A DNA stretch of 64,000 nucleotides from Bdellovibrionales bacterium (GTDB taxonomy: Bacteria > Bdellovibrionota > UBA1018): the NCBI GenBank assembly GCA_947380295.1, contig CANCQK010000004.1:124001-188000 (forward strand). Reading direction: 5' to 3'. Below the pieces are notes generated by a model that had not been told where the DNA came from, ran no database searches, and saw only the letters and a program-made list of their open reading frames with translations. How positions within the stretch are numbered: position 1 is the first letter of the stretch; each line of letters opens with the position of its first letter. Shown piece after piece: positions 1 to 8,359 of this stretch. Position numbers and translations under genes: made by a program.

Positions 1-3000
1 TGTCCTTATGGGTGCTCCAGGGTCGGGCAAAGGGACTCAGGGGGTGGCATTATCGAAGGTTCTTGGAATGCCCCATATTTCGACGGGCGATTTGATGCGA
101 GCCGAAGTGAAGTCAGGTTCTGATCGAGGAAAAGAACTAGAGAGCTACCTTAAGGCCGGTGCTTTTGCCCCACACACGCTGACCGACGAGATCATCTTTG
201 ATCGTCTCGCTCAGGACGACTGCAAAGACGGATTCATTCTTGATGGGTATCCGCGGACTAGGGATCAAGTCGGCGATTTGGATGTCATTCTATCGAGGCT
301 CCATCGCCAAGTGGACACGGTCATTTACCTTCAAATCCGCGACGAGGTTTTGCTCGATCGTCTGAGTGGGCGTCAGATTTGCTCTCGATGTGGTGCAAGT
401 TATCATCGGATTTTCGTTCCCCCTCGGGAGGAGTCTAAGTGCGACTCTTGCGGAGGTGAATTGGTGAGTCGGTCCGATGATTCGGAAGAGGTCACTCGTA
501 AAAGACTGGCCACTTTTCACTCAGAAACTGAGCCCCTGGTTCAATTTTATTTCAAGAAAGATCGTCTCTACACGCTCTCAGCAGCGCTGCCTCCTGATGA
601 GTTAACTCACGATATCATTCAAACTCTGGCTGCGAGTTCCGAAGGTGCTTTAGTTGAAAAGAGTCCCTACGACTGTTTGTCTCGGGAGTTGGAGCAGCTC
701 AGACTTCTCGGCGGAAGTCCTAGTGCTCTAGACGAAGTGGTCCGAAAGTTTCGAGATCAATCGCTTCAGCAGAACCACGCCAAGCGGACCGGACAGGTGC
801 GGCGTTGGGTCTATGCGATGACTGGTAATCAAAAGAAATATCAAGAGCTGGTCAATTTCTTTGACGTTTACGGAATCGAAGTACTTCAAGTTCCTGTTGT
901 CGCTGATCCTGGATTAGTTCAGTCTCTTCTGCGATCCGGGGAATCGGGTTTGGTTCCTCTTGCAGTCATTCGGGAAGAGAGTCAACTCGTCAAGCCGGGG
1001 ACTCTACTTCCTAGCAGCATGAGAGATGGAGTAGACGTCGAAAACCTTTCAGTGCTGCGAGTTCATCAGCTCCGTCAAGGACATGTCGAAACTAAAGAAT
1101 ACGTGAACCGAACCCAAGGTACGATTGATCTGTCACGGCGAGTACCGTCTGACCGAGAGGTCTTTGGATGGGACGATATTTTTATGGTTCAAGGCGTCGG
1201 ACGGACCTTTCATGAACTGAAAGCGCACGGAATGAAAGTCGCATCAAGGCAGACTGACCTCGCAGAGTTTTTAAAAGATGCAATCTATTATAAGAAACCA
1301 AGAGATCTTCAACATAGTCCACAGCATGCGGAGAGAACTATTGATTTTAGAATCGATCCTGCAGATTTCGTGAAGGGCCAGGGGCTTTTAAATCTGCCAC
1401 TGACTCGAGAGTACGGGTATCAGAATCTCATTGAAACTGTTTTGAATCAGGGACTTTATTTCAGAAGTCCTGAAAATCGACGGCTTTCAAATGTATGGGA
1501 GCCTAACGTTGCTGGACTTCCGTTGGTGCCAAAAGCTGATCCGATGCATGAACTCACCTTTATGATGCACGACTTTGGTCACTTCACCATCCCGGATTTG
1601 ATTTTTACTGGGAACGATAGTCCCGACCATAGGAAAGCTTATATTCTATACAGAATGATAAGTGAGGCTTCCACCATGGTTCTGGCTGATATGTTCTTTG
1701 TCGATGCCCTCCGGAAAAGTGGAATAGAGTACGATTACACTAAGCGAAAAATTTATCCAGTGCTGTTGGAGACAGGAATTGATTTCTCAAATCCAGATTC
1801 TCGAGTTGGCAATCTGAAGAGACTCATCCGCGCGAACGCGGCCTATTTGATGAGAGGTGATGATTCACTCTATCGGGAAATGATCCGGGCGAACGGCGGA
1901 AAACTTGAGGTCCTGGAAGACTTCAAAAAGAAATACAAGCCCTTCTTTGTCGAGGATTTTCGGTGGACTGAGCGAAATTACGACCAGATGACCCAGAACT
2001 CGGATGCCGTGCGTCGTTGGTGGAAGCAGGTTGAGCCGCTGCGGATTGGGTACGGTTTGAGATTTGAAAGTATTGACGATTTTCTGGTGGCCTTACGCGC
2101 CAGCAGACCTTCCGAGACTAGAAGCGAGCTAGAATGGGTTGATCAAATTTTTGAATTCACCTTTGAAAGAAATTTAAGGCCCATTTTTGAGGGAGGAGTT
2201 GAACTCCGGTCTCAGACTGAACGCCTTAGAAATGCATTTGTCCGATATATGACAGGACAAATGGGGATTTTCGCGAAATTTCCATTCGTGATGGAGACGG
2301 AAATGGTTCGCCAGAATTTGATGGGACAGATCGAGGAAGCTGCTCGATCGATCAGTCAGGAAAAGATCGCTCAGATTCGAACGCAGTATGAGGACTTCTT
2401 GAAAATGCTAGTCGAAAGGCATCTCATCACTGCCGATGACTTTCAGACTTACCGAGAAATTTATCCACTTTTTGATGCCTTCTACGTCTCTTATGACAAA
2501 GACACCGAATACGAGGATCTAGGTGCGGTTTTTAATCGAGTCATGGCAACCGAAACTCATCGCCATAAACAAGTCGAAGCGATGGAGAAGACCATCAAAA
2601 GGAAACTCACATCGAAGGAATCGAGGAGCCTGAAACAGATGATTTCCTTGATCGAGACGGGCGGAGGTACAGTTGATCAAGGAATCTTTGTGAGTCGTCC
2701 CGGCGTGACTTTACTCAGTCGTTCAGAGTTCAATCTGGATGCGGTGCCTCCTGAGACGGCAAGGATTTTGGGTGATCCTACGGTTTTAGCTGAGTCCATT
2801 GCAGCAACTTTCTTATTGAGCGGAGTTTCAGTCGAGACTTCGATGGAGTTGATTGCTCACTCGGAGGCGAATGTGGCTCGCCTCACCACGAGTAAAACTG
2901 CGGCGATGAACGTGCCGTTGTTTCGGGTGCAAGGAGATCACCCAGAATCGCAAAAGGACTATCTGAAGAAAATTCTGAGTCATCGCTCTGATTTTGAGTA

Positions 3001-3841
3001 TGTCAGTCAACCTCGAAGAGACTGGGAAGCGGGGACCGAGCTTTTCAATATGACTCAGGCGGGAAACAAGGTGACGGCGTTGACTTATACGATGAGTCTT
3101 AGAGATTACCACAAGCTTTTTATTGGTCGAATGGGGTCCGCTGGAAATGAGCGCGAAGTTCGCGAAGTCGCGCGGGCCATGTGTACTGAGCTTCACGCTC
3201 GATATCCCGAGATCATCAGGACCCCAGAAGAATACGAGGCGATGGGCAATGGTGCAAAATACCAGGGAATCAAAACTCACCATCCCGAGTCCTTCGAGCG
3301 ATCACTCCTCCACGGTGAGTTGAGCAGACTGGGAGCTTCGGTAGTAGGGGAGACCCGAATCACTCCAGAGGCTAGGCGGATCTTTGAGCACTTGAATATT
3401 GACTCAACCGCTTCAGAGACGAATCAGCTGGCTGAGTTTCGTTCCAGGCTTACCTATCTTGCGTTCGAAGATCAGAAAAGCTCCTCGAAAGAGTACCTGC
3501 ATCGGATGGTGCACGAACTTGAGCACCTCTCCATCACTTCTGCCTCAGTTTTTAACGTGATCGTGTCAGGTGTGACCTCTGTTTTTGCTCAGGAGCTTCG
3601 AGTTAAGGCAGCTCAATTGGGCGGAACGGCCGTCATTTTGCAGCAGGACGGGGCCCTGGATCAATCGGTCGTTTTGATCAACCTCAATTCGAAGTCCTAT
3701 TTAAAGCTAATTCGGGATCTCAACCGATCGGGCAAGGAGCACTCTGAGATGAGACAGACGGCGGCTTCAATCGCAGAACACCTCGCCGCGGCTACAGAGT
3801 GGTTGCTTCCCACTTTTTCTGGTGATGTAACGGCGAGATGA
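1..3841 (+). CDS. Adenylate kinase fused to ITPase/HAM1-like and unknown HD-like domains (5' partial)
   Basis: The first ~210 residues are an adenylate kinase (ATP + AMP to 2 ADP): P-loop GAPGSGKGT, the STGDLMR segment of the AMP site, DGYPRTRDQ, and a LID zinc knuckle of CSRCG...CDSCG type. Codons before the first ATG (position 8) still read V-L in frame, so the true start lies outside the window. Around residues 265-425 is what looks like a divergent HAM1/ITPase domain: TGNQKKYQE matches the TxNxxK motif, and GWDDIFMVQG...TFHEL...SRQTDL matches the FGWDPxF...SHR block. A third region (about 430-1277) is unassigned; it has HELTFMMHDFGH near residue 515, which could be an HD-type metal site. 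Normal adenylate kinases have about 215 residues, so this is roughly six times longer. Kinase assignment is firm, the ITPase-like domain probable, the HD-like site speculative. Confidence 0.85.
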   Translation, partial: VLMGAPGSGKGTQGVALSKVLGMPHISTGDLMRAEVKSGSDRGKELESYLKAGAFAPHTLTDEIIFDRLAQDDCKDGFILDGYPRTRDQVGDLDVILSRLHRQVDTVIYLQIRDEVLLDRLSGRQICSRCGASYHRIFVPPREESKCDSCGGELVSRSDDSEEVTRKRLATFHSETEPLVQFYFKKDRLYTLSAALPPDELTHDIIQTLAASSEGALVEKSPYDCLSRELEQLRLLGGSPSALDEVVRKFRDQSLQQNHAKRTGQVRRWVYAMTGNQKKYQELVNFFDVYGIEVLQVPVVADPGLVQSLLRSGESGLVPLAVIREESQLVKPGTLLPSSMRDGVDVENLSVLRVHQLRQGHVETKEYVNRTQGTIDLSRRVPSDREVFGWDDIFMVQGVGRTFHELKAHGMKVASRQTDLAEFLKDAIYYKKPRDLQHSPQHAERTIDFRIDPADFVKGQGLLNLPLTREYGYQNLIETVLNQGLYFRSPENRRLSNVWEPNVAGLPLVPKADPMHELTFMMHDFGHFTIPDLIFTGNDSPDHRKAYILYRMISEASTMVLADMFFVDALRKSGIEYDYTKRKIYPVLLETGIDFSNPDSRVGNLKRLIRANAAYLMRGDDSLYREMIRANGGKLEVLEDFKKKYKPFFVEDFRWTERNYDQMTQNSDAVRRWWKQVEPLRIGYGLRFESIDDFLVALRASRPSETRSELEWVDQIFEFTFERNLRPIFEGGVELRSQTERLRNAFVRYMTGQMGIFAKFPFVMETEMVRQNLMGQIEEAARSISQEKIAQIRTQYEDFLKMLVERHLITADDFQTYREIYPLFDAFYVSYDKDTEYEDLGAVFNRVMATETHRHKQVEAMEKTIKRKLTSKESRSLKQMISLIETGGGTVDQGIFVSRPGVTLLSRSEFNLDAVPPETARILGDPTVLAESIAATFLLSGVSVETSMELIAHSEANVARLTTSKTAAMNVPLFRVQGDHPESQKDYLKKILSHRSDFEYVSQPRRDWEAGTELFNMTQAGNKVTALTYTMSLRDYHKLFIGRMGSAGNEREVREVARAMCTELHARYPEIIRTPEEYEAMGNGAKYQGIKTHHPESFERSLLHGELSRLGASVVGETRITPEARRIFEHLNIDSTASETNQLAEFRSRLTYLAFEDQKSSSKEYLHRMVHELEHLSITSASVFNVIVSGVTSVFAQELRVKAAQLGGTAVILQQDGALDQSVVLINLNSKSYLKLIRDLNRSGKEHSEMRQTAASIAEHLAAATEWLLPTFSGDVTAR

Positions 3842-3884
3842 CCCTTCAAGTTTCAGATTACATTCGGAATTTAGAGTTCCAACT

Positions 3885-3922
3885 GACCTCCGAAAGTCTC
3901 GTTCAGGAGATTTTCGGAGGTC
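3885..3922. terminator. Inverted repeat between convergent genes
   Basis: GACCTCCGAAA (3885-3895) pairs perfectly with TTTCGGAGGTC (3912-3922) across a 16-nt loop. It lies between the end of the adenylate kinase fusion and the convergent CBS gene. There is no T-tract on either side, so it is a poor match to an intrinsic terminator. It may act as a bidirectional 3'-end stabiliser. Confidence 0.4.
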
Positions 3923-3969
3923 ATACCTTCAGTTCTAAGGGAGGACTTGGCTGCATTTGAAGCGTGCGA

Positions 3970-4398
3970 CTAAGCCGCAGTCTCGTGTTCCGATTCTTGA
4001 AGCATTTCCCCAAGAGCACGGAGTCCATCCTCAGCTGTAAAGATTCCGATGAGCTGACCGTCGCGAGTCACTAACGCACATCCAAAACGATTTTCTGCCA
4101 TGTATAAGGCGACATTTCTTAATGAAACTACCGACTCAACACAGTAGGGTTTTGAGATCATCAAGTCATTGACCGTCATATGATCCGCCCGCTCGAATGC
4201 TGAGGCACACTTGATATCTCGATCGGTCACTAAGCCGACTAGTTTTTGGTCATGATCGACAACGGGCAGGTGTCGAACCGATTCTTTTCGCATCAAACCC
4301 AGGGCATCCTGGATTTTTGTGTCTTTCTGAATGGTGACGGGATTCGGGGTCATAAAATTTTGAACTTGGTCTAAGGTTATTCTTCGTGGATGAGGCAT
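3970..4398 (-). CDS. Tandem CBS-domain protein
   Basis: A small stand-alone CBS-pair protein. CBS1 (about residues 10-65) has FMTPNPVTI followed by VRHLPVVD and LVGLVTDRDI. CBS2 (about 75-130) has MISKPYCV, ENRFGCALVTRDG and LIGIFTAEDGL. Such pairs bind adenine nucleotides and act as energy or ligand sensors, but there is no attached effector domain, so the target is unknown. I chose the MPHPRR start at 4398 because it has an AAGGCGG-like ribosome site 5 nt upstream. An upstream in-frame ATG at 4455 has none. Part of the second domain is duplicated as a decayed fragment at 6090-6182. Confidence 0.85.
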   Translation of the reverse strand: MPHPRRITLDQVQNFMTPNPVTIQKDTKIQDALGLMRKESVRHLPVVDHDQKLVGLVTDRDIKCASAFERADHMTVNDLMISKPYCVESVVSLRNVALYMAENRFGCALVTRDGQLIGIFTAEDGLRALGEMLQESEHETAA

Positions 4399-4532
4399 TC
4401 GATCCGCCTTTCTTTGGTCCGCAAGCGAGTAGGGATAAAAGTGTGATGAGTTCATATGAGCTGCACGAAAAATGCCTATCGCTCTGAGGAGCGGCTTAGC
4501 TAGAGAAATCTGAGCACCCTAAGCAAAAGTTA

Positions 4533-4570
4533 CGTCTCCGGAATATGGGGACGGAGCTTGAGTTGGCGCA
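4533..4570 (+). repeat. REP-like hairpin with direct repeat copy 1
   Basis: CGTCTCC (4533-4539) and GGGGACG (4547-4553) can form a 7-bp hairpin with one G-U pair. The 23-nt sequence at 4548-4570 recurs with a single difference at 6055-6077, in the same orientation. The two copies flank the Y1 transposase gene. Such palindromic elements beside a RAYT gene are the usual REP arrangement. Confidence 0.55.
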
Positions 4571-4594
4571 CTTCTTCCACCTGATCTACCCACG

Positions 4595-5314
4595 ATGCGC
4601 GTATCCCGTTATCAAGTTTTATCTCAACCTGCAGGAATGGTTCACTTATTTTGGAAATGTCACGACAGCGCCTACCTGCTCGAGCGGAGCGGGGCAAAAG
4701 AACTGTTTTTTCAGAGTCTGATTTACGGCCTTAAACACCGGGGATCAGACAACTCGGTCCAAATCCACTCATTCTGCCTCATGAGTAACCACGTTCATCA
4801 ACAAATGAGTTACAAAAACGGAGCAAGCAAGCTTTCTCACTTCATGCGAGTTGCTCACGGCACTTTTGGAATGAGATTCAATCGAGTCTTTAATCGCTCG
4901 GGCAAAGTAGCCAATGAACGCCCGAAGACTCCTCTGATTGGAGGCATCGAAGCGGAAATGCGAGTTCATTTTTACATCGAAGCAAACCCAATCCGAGCTG
5001 GAATGGTGAAACTCGAGAAACTCAGATATTTTTTCTGGAACTCCTACCGATTCTACGCCTATGGAATAGTCGATGAGTGGACCAAACACCTCACTCCACC
5101 TCAATGGTACGTCGATCTAGGAAATACCTCCGAAGAGAGGCAGCGAGCTTATCGTGTCCTCTTTCGCAAATACCTTGAGCAGTTTAATGTCACCTGGACC
5201 CAGTTCTTAAGTCACTTCATTGGTGATGCTTTGTGGGTCAGAAAAATGGAAACCAACTTGAAGGAACAGCTTTACGCCAGAACTTTAGCCATTGCCCGAG
5301 CTTCACCGACCTAA
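4595..5314 (+). CDS. REP-associated tyrosine (Y1) transposase, IS200-like
   Basis: This 239-residue protein belongs to the Y1/HUH transposase superfamily, in the stand-alone RAYT group. The HUH metal motif is in CLMSNHVH (residues 61-68) and the likely nucleophile is Tyr127 in FYIEANPIRAGMV, the family's YIxxNPxRAG block. These enzymes nick single-stranded DNA at REP palindromes, and REP-like repeats lie on both sides here. There is no clear ribosome site before the ATG. The motifs are intact and the frame is open, so it may be functional. Neighbouring sequence (5315-6188) is poor in genes and contains a gene fragment, consistent with past rearrangement. Confidence 0.85.
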   Translation: MRVSRYQVLSQPAGMVHLFWKCHDSAYLLERSGAKELFFQSLIYGLKHRGSDNSVQIHSFCLMSNHVHQQMSYKNGASKLSHFMRVAHGTFGMRFNRVFNRSGKVANERPKTPLIGGIEAEMRVHFYIEANPIRAGMVKLEKLRYFFWNSYRFYAYGIVDEWTKHLTPPQWYVDLGNTSEERQRAYRVLFRKYLEQFNVTWTQFLSHFIGDALWVRKMETNLKEQLYARTLAIARASPT

Positions 5315-5552
5315 GTAGACCGCCTCGAAACTCAATCCAGCTTACTTTTCCTCGGCTCCAGACCGAAGAGGGCCTTCGTACGCCCAAGTTTTATAAGTCG
5401 AAATCAAAATTGCGACCATTTTCATTAAAAATCCAAGAATCGCAGACTTCTCCAGAACCAAGTAGATCCCGCCAGCTGAATTCTCGCGTTTTTGTCCAAC
5501 TCATTTGCCTAAGAAGTTTATACAAACCAAAATTAGAACGCTTAGTTGCTAA

Positions 5553-5957
5553 ATGCCGAACCTGAGACCTAACTTGGCTCCGTCCCTACTGATTTCCCCT
5601 TCGCGAGACGCGGTGAGAGCAGTGCTTAAAAATCGAGAAGCGGCTTTGAATAGGGTTCGCAACGCTGGACCCAATGATTTAGAAAGGCAAATCACAGAGA
5701 TTCATAGCGCCTACCACATCTCAGGGATCTACCTAATGAGTAAAGAGGAGTGGGGTGTGATTGGAGGCGATTTAAGGTACCGCGAAAATAAATACGTCCC
5801 GCAGATTTTACCGAAGTTGAAAAACAGATCGTTTTGGTCGGCGTCGGTTCATCCTCCATTCGATGAGTACGCCTTCTACTTTAATGGCGTTGACGGCTAC
5901 GTCTACGACGACGACCGTTACAACGGCAATTCGGTCAGGTGTGTAGTGGGCGGCTAA
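5553..5957 (+). CDS. DUF1566/FISUMP-like C-terminal fragment
   Basis: 134 codons. The last ~65 residues carry SFWSASVHP...YAFYFNGVDG...NSVRCV, which is the typical end of DUF1566 or Fibrobacter-paralogous (FISUMP) domains of secreted proteins. A TAA stop directly precedes the ATG and no signal peptide is present, although family members are normally exported. The first ~60 residues look like non-coding sequence. I therefore read it as the remnant of a larger gene or a very short orphan, next to a transposase. Its start is uncertain, and an internal ATG (MSKEEWG) is an alternative. Confidence 0.45.
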   Translation: MPNLRPNLAPSLLISPSRDAVRAVLKNREAALNRVRNAGPNDLERQITEIHSAYHISGIYLMSKEEWGVIGGDLRYRENKYVPQILPKLKNRSFWSASVHPPFDEYAFYFNGVDGYVYDDDRYNGNSVRCVVGG

Positions 5958-5982
5958 CCGCAGCAGTAGCGGAGGTTTCCGT

Positions 5983-5999
5983 GAGCACTGAATGTGCTC
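5983..5999. repeat. Small hairpin downstream of the DUF1566-like fragment
   Basis: GAGCAC-TGAAT-GTGCTC forms a 6-bp stem with a 5-nt loop. It lies in the gene-free stretch between the DUF1566-like fragment and the second direct repeat, and may be another REP-type palindrome. No T-run follows. Confidence 0.3.
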
Positions 6000-6054
6000 C
6001 AAGGCACAGGATGTACCTTGAGGCGTTGTTTGGCGGGTTTCTGAAAACACTGGA

Positions 6055-6077
6055 GGGACGGAGCTTGAATTGGCGCA
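6055..6077 (+). repeat. Direct repeat copy 2 flanking the Y1 transposase
   Basis: 22 of 23 bases are identical to 4548-4570, same orientation, about 1.5 kb apart, with the transposase between. It directly abuts the decayed CBS fragment at 6090-6182, while copy 1 lies near the 5' end of the intact CBS gene. A duplication or insertion event involving both repeats and CBS sequence is likely. Confidence 0.6.
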
Positions 6078-6089
6078 TCTGCGGTTTGC

Positions 6090-6182
6090 TTAAGCGAGAG
6101 ACATGAGTTTAGCATCGCGAGTCACTAACGTACATCCAAAGCGGTTTTCTGCCATGTATAGAGCGACGTTTTTTCATGAAAG
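6090..6182 (-). pseudogene. Truncated CBS-domain gene fragment
   Basis: Positions 6102-6180 are a near-copy (roughly 85-90% by eye) of 4049-4128 inside the intact CBS gene, same strand. The minus strand reads VALYMAENRFGC, then TLVTRDAKLM, then a stop at 6090-6092. The intact gene reads VALYMAENRFGC, then ALVTRDGQLI. Many differences are synonymous, so the copy comes from a paralogue that was under selection, not from very recent damage. Only about 25 codons survive. Confidence 0.7.
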
Positions 6183-6188
6183 GACTGC

Positions 6189-6824
6189 TCAGAGAAAGCT
6201 GACGACCCAGGGTAGAAGCCGAGTCTTGACCTTGTCCATCTTTTCGAAGCAGATATTTTGTGCAATCGGACTAAAAATGAAATCGATTGCGTACCAAGGT
6301 CGTTCGACTCTAACCTCGTTCCTAAATTCAACCTCGATTGAACGAAATTGGGTAGCGTCGACTTTCATGGTGAAGTTGACCGACTTGAGAAATCCAGCCA
6401 TTCCATCTGCTTTCACTTCTTTGGAATGAGTGCGGTAGATCAAGTTTTGTTTCAAATCGGTTTGGATGAATGCAATCTCTCGAATGACTACATTTCCGCC
6501 ATCTTCTTGGATTCGATGAGAAACGTCCCAAATCAACTCTGAATTTGACTTGAAAGCTTCCGCCGGGGGCTCTGAATGGATGACAGACTCTTTTTGAATT
6601 TTTGCGATGATCCCCGCTTTCAATGCCTCGAACTGTGCGGTTTGACGCTGAGTTTGTCCAGGGAGTTCAAATTTACATTTCATCATCAAATCGCCGTGAA
6701 ATAGCCCGTCTTGAGTTTTGGCAGGGGTGACCCAGTTGGGTTGCTGACAAAGAGGGACGGTTCCAACGGCAGCTTGGGCCGAGGGGGCAAGCAGAGTAAA
6801 AAGTAGGAGCGCACTGATCATCAC
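6189..6824 (-). CDS. Secreted protein of unknown function, last gene of the crt operon
   Basis: 211 residues beginning with a signal peptide (ISALLLFTLLAPSAQA, cleavage before AVG). The mature part has cysteines in PLCQQPNW, MKCKF and NICFEKM. I do not recognise the family. It starts 9 nt after the stop of the His-rich membrane protein gene on the same strand, so it is probably co-transcribed with the carotenoid genes. A periplasmic or outer-membrane role in carotenoid handling would be a guess. ATG codons at 6824 and 6821 are equally possible. Confidence 0.7.
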   Translation of the reverse strand: MMISALLLFTLLAPSAQAAVGTVPLCQQPNWVTPAKTQDGLFHGDLMMKCKFELPGQTQRQTAQFEALKAGIIAKIQKESVIHSEPPAEAFKSNSELIWDVSHRIQEDGGNVVIREIAFIQTDLKQNLIYRTHSKEVKADGMAGFLKSVNFTMKVDATQFRSIEVEFRNEVRVERPWYAIDFIFSPIAQNICFEKMDKVKTRLLPWVVSFL

Positions 6825-6833
6825 TTTTTAGTC

Positions 6834-7424
6834 CTAGAGTAATGGAATGTAGGTAAGGGTTTCCTTGACTCCAGGGTAGCCTGCTTCGAACCAAGTCCAC
6901 CATGAAATAATCATAATGAGGTGGCCAAGAAAGATGAAGAAATGACTCCACATCTCGATTCGATCTGAGTTGCCTGCCATAAAGCGTTTCCAATGCATCC
7001 ACTCGTCAATCACGCTGTAGAAAATCGATAGAATCACGAAAACGAGAGCAGGTATTCTGAGGAAAACAGGGAAATGGTAAGCGAGGCAAAGTAAGAGACA
7101 GCTTGAAACTCCCGCAAAAATGGTAATCAGGTGAACGAGGCGTTCTCCGTTTTTGAGTGCCTCTTTATAAGCTGTCTGGTGTCCAATGGTGTCAAAAGCA
7201 ATGGCTCCAATGAAAATAAAAGTCCCAATCGGCACATTCCACACATAGGCCGGGTACTGGACGCCATGGGCCCATCCTGTGATGACAAAGCCAGCCGTGC
7301 TAAAGAGGAGACCCAACATGAGACCAACCCAGCGAATATAATAAAGCCAGTCCTCTCGTTCGAATGACTGAATCCGATTCGCATAGGTGATTGTATCTTG
7401 TAGGAAATTAGGCGATGTATTCAT
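6834..7424 (-). CDS. His-rich polytopic membrane protein in the crt operon
   Basis: 196 residues with about five membrane segments. Conserved-looking polar positions are FDTIGHQ...ERLVH and DEWMHWKR...EMWSHFFIFLGH. The same pattern (FDxxxxH...ERLxH, then DEWxHxxR...ExWxH) is in the membrane protein at 42277-42720, so the two are related. The clustered His/Asp/Glu at the membrane surface suggest a metal site, as in membrane hydroxylases or desaturases, but canonical CrtZ/CrtW histidine boxes are absent. I chose ATG 7424, which overlaps the crtB stop as ATGA and has GGAG 7 nt upstream; an ATG at 7436 is 4 codons earlier. Placement after crtB suggests a late carotenoid step. Confidence 0.75.
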   Translation of the reverse strand: MNTSPNFLQDTITYANRIQSFEREDWLYYIRWVGLMLGLLFSTAGFVITGWAHGVQYPAYVWNVPIGTFIFIGAIAFDTIGHQTAYKEALKNGERLVHLITIFAGVSSCLLLCLAYHFPVFLRIPALVFVILSIFYSVIDEWMHWKRFMAGNSDRIEMWSHFFIFLGHLIMIISWWTWFEAGYPGVKETLTYIPLL

Positions 7425-8359
7425 GAATATCTCCATATTTCTAAAATGGGTCGGATGGGTCGTGGTCTAAAAATTCGCTCTGGAAGGGTGGGGAGTAGTA
7501 AACTGATCCCACTCGCGGCAGCCTTCATCTTTTGGAGCCGGTTGAGAACCGCACGATTTCCCCTTCCGCTGGAGCCCTGCTTTAGAACTTGAATCCCAAT
7601 GGCTCTGTAAACTGAGGCCGCAATTGCAACGGCGAGAGCGGCTCGCCACGGGAGGTCGTTTAGACCGCGGAGCCCCGATTGGTAGTAAAGGTCGGCTTCG
7701 CTCAGGAGTTGAGTGACGACTTGATGAAGATTTTCAGAATGAGCAGGGGCGAGGAGATCCCTTGAAGGAATTCCTGCTTTAACGAGCCAATCCTCAGGCA
7801 AGTAAATTTTGCCTACACGAAAATCGTCGCTGACATCCCGGGCAATGTTAGTCATTTGGAGTGCGATCCCCAAGTCGACTGCATATTTAAGAGCCCGGGA
7901 ATCTTTAAGGCCCATGATGTGACACATCATGAGGCCGACTGTGCCTGCCACCTGGTAGCAGTACACCAAGAGGTCGGATCGCGTCCGGATCTGACCTCCT
8001 TCTGCATCATGTTGCATCCCTTGGAGGAGGTCGTCAGCGTAGAGGCTTGGGATGCCATGTTTTCGGGCGACCTCGCCAAATGCTACAAATGCCCCATTTG
8101 TAATTGAGCGATCTTCGCGAATGGCGAGGTGAGTTGCCTCCTTGAGTTGCGTAACTCGATGAGCCTCTAAGCCTTCAGGGTTTTGATGAAACCCAAGTTG
8201 CGAGCCGTCCGTGACATCGTCACAGTGCCGGCACCACCGATAAAGAAAGTAGACGCTCTTTTGAATCTCTTTTGAGAAAAGAAGTGTGGCAAAGCTAAAG
8301 CTTTTTGAGCCTTTTTCTAAAGTCTCTCGGGATTCTTGGACAAGCGCCTTTGAGTTCAC
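7421..8359 (-). CDS. crtB: 15-cis-phytoene synthase
   Basis: Condenses two geranylgeranyl diphosphates to phytoene. Squalene/phytoene synthase fold of 312 residues. The first aspartate motif is HCDDVTD (residues 46-51), the second is NIARDVSDD (171-179), followed by GKIYLPEDWL. The start overlaps the crtI stop by 4 nt (ATGA), so translation is probably coupled. It follows the GGPP synthase and desaturase genes, which supports phytoene rather than squalene as product. Confidence 0.93.
   Translation of the reverse strand: MNSKALVQESRETLEKGSKSFSFATLLFSKEIQKSVYFLYRWCRHCDDVTDGSQLGFHQNPEGLEAHRVTQLKEATHLAIREDRSITNGAFVAFGEVARKHGIPSLYADDLLQGMQHDAEGGQIRTRSDLLVYCYQVAGTVGLMMCHIMGLKDSRALKYAVDLGIALQMTNIARDVSDDFRVGKIYLPEDWLVKAGIPSRDLLAPAHSENLHQVVTQLLSEADLYYQSGLRGLNDLPWRAALAVAIAASVYRAIGIQVLKQGSSGRGNRAVLNRLQKMKAAASGISLLLPTLPERIFRPRPIRPILEIWRYS

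Noticed and set aside
3123..3323. Short frames inside the adenylate kinase fusion on both strands
   Set aside because: Shadows of the long, continuous gene; no start signals.
5233..5565. Open frame of about 110 codons after the transposase
   Set aside because: Overlaps the transposase end in another frame, low-complexity residues, no recognisable domain or ribosome site.
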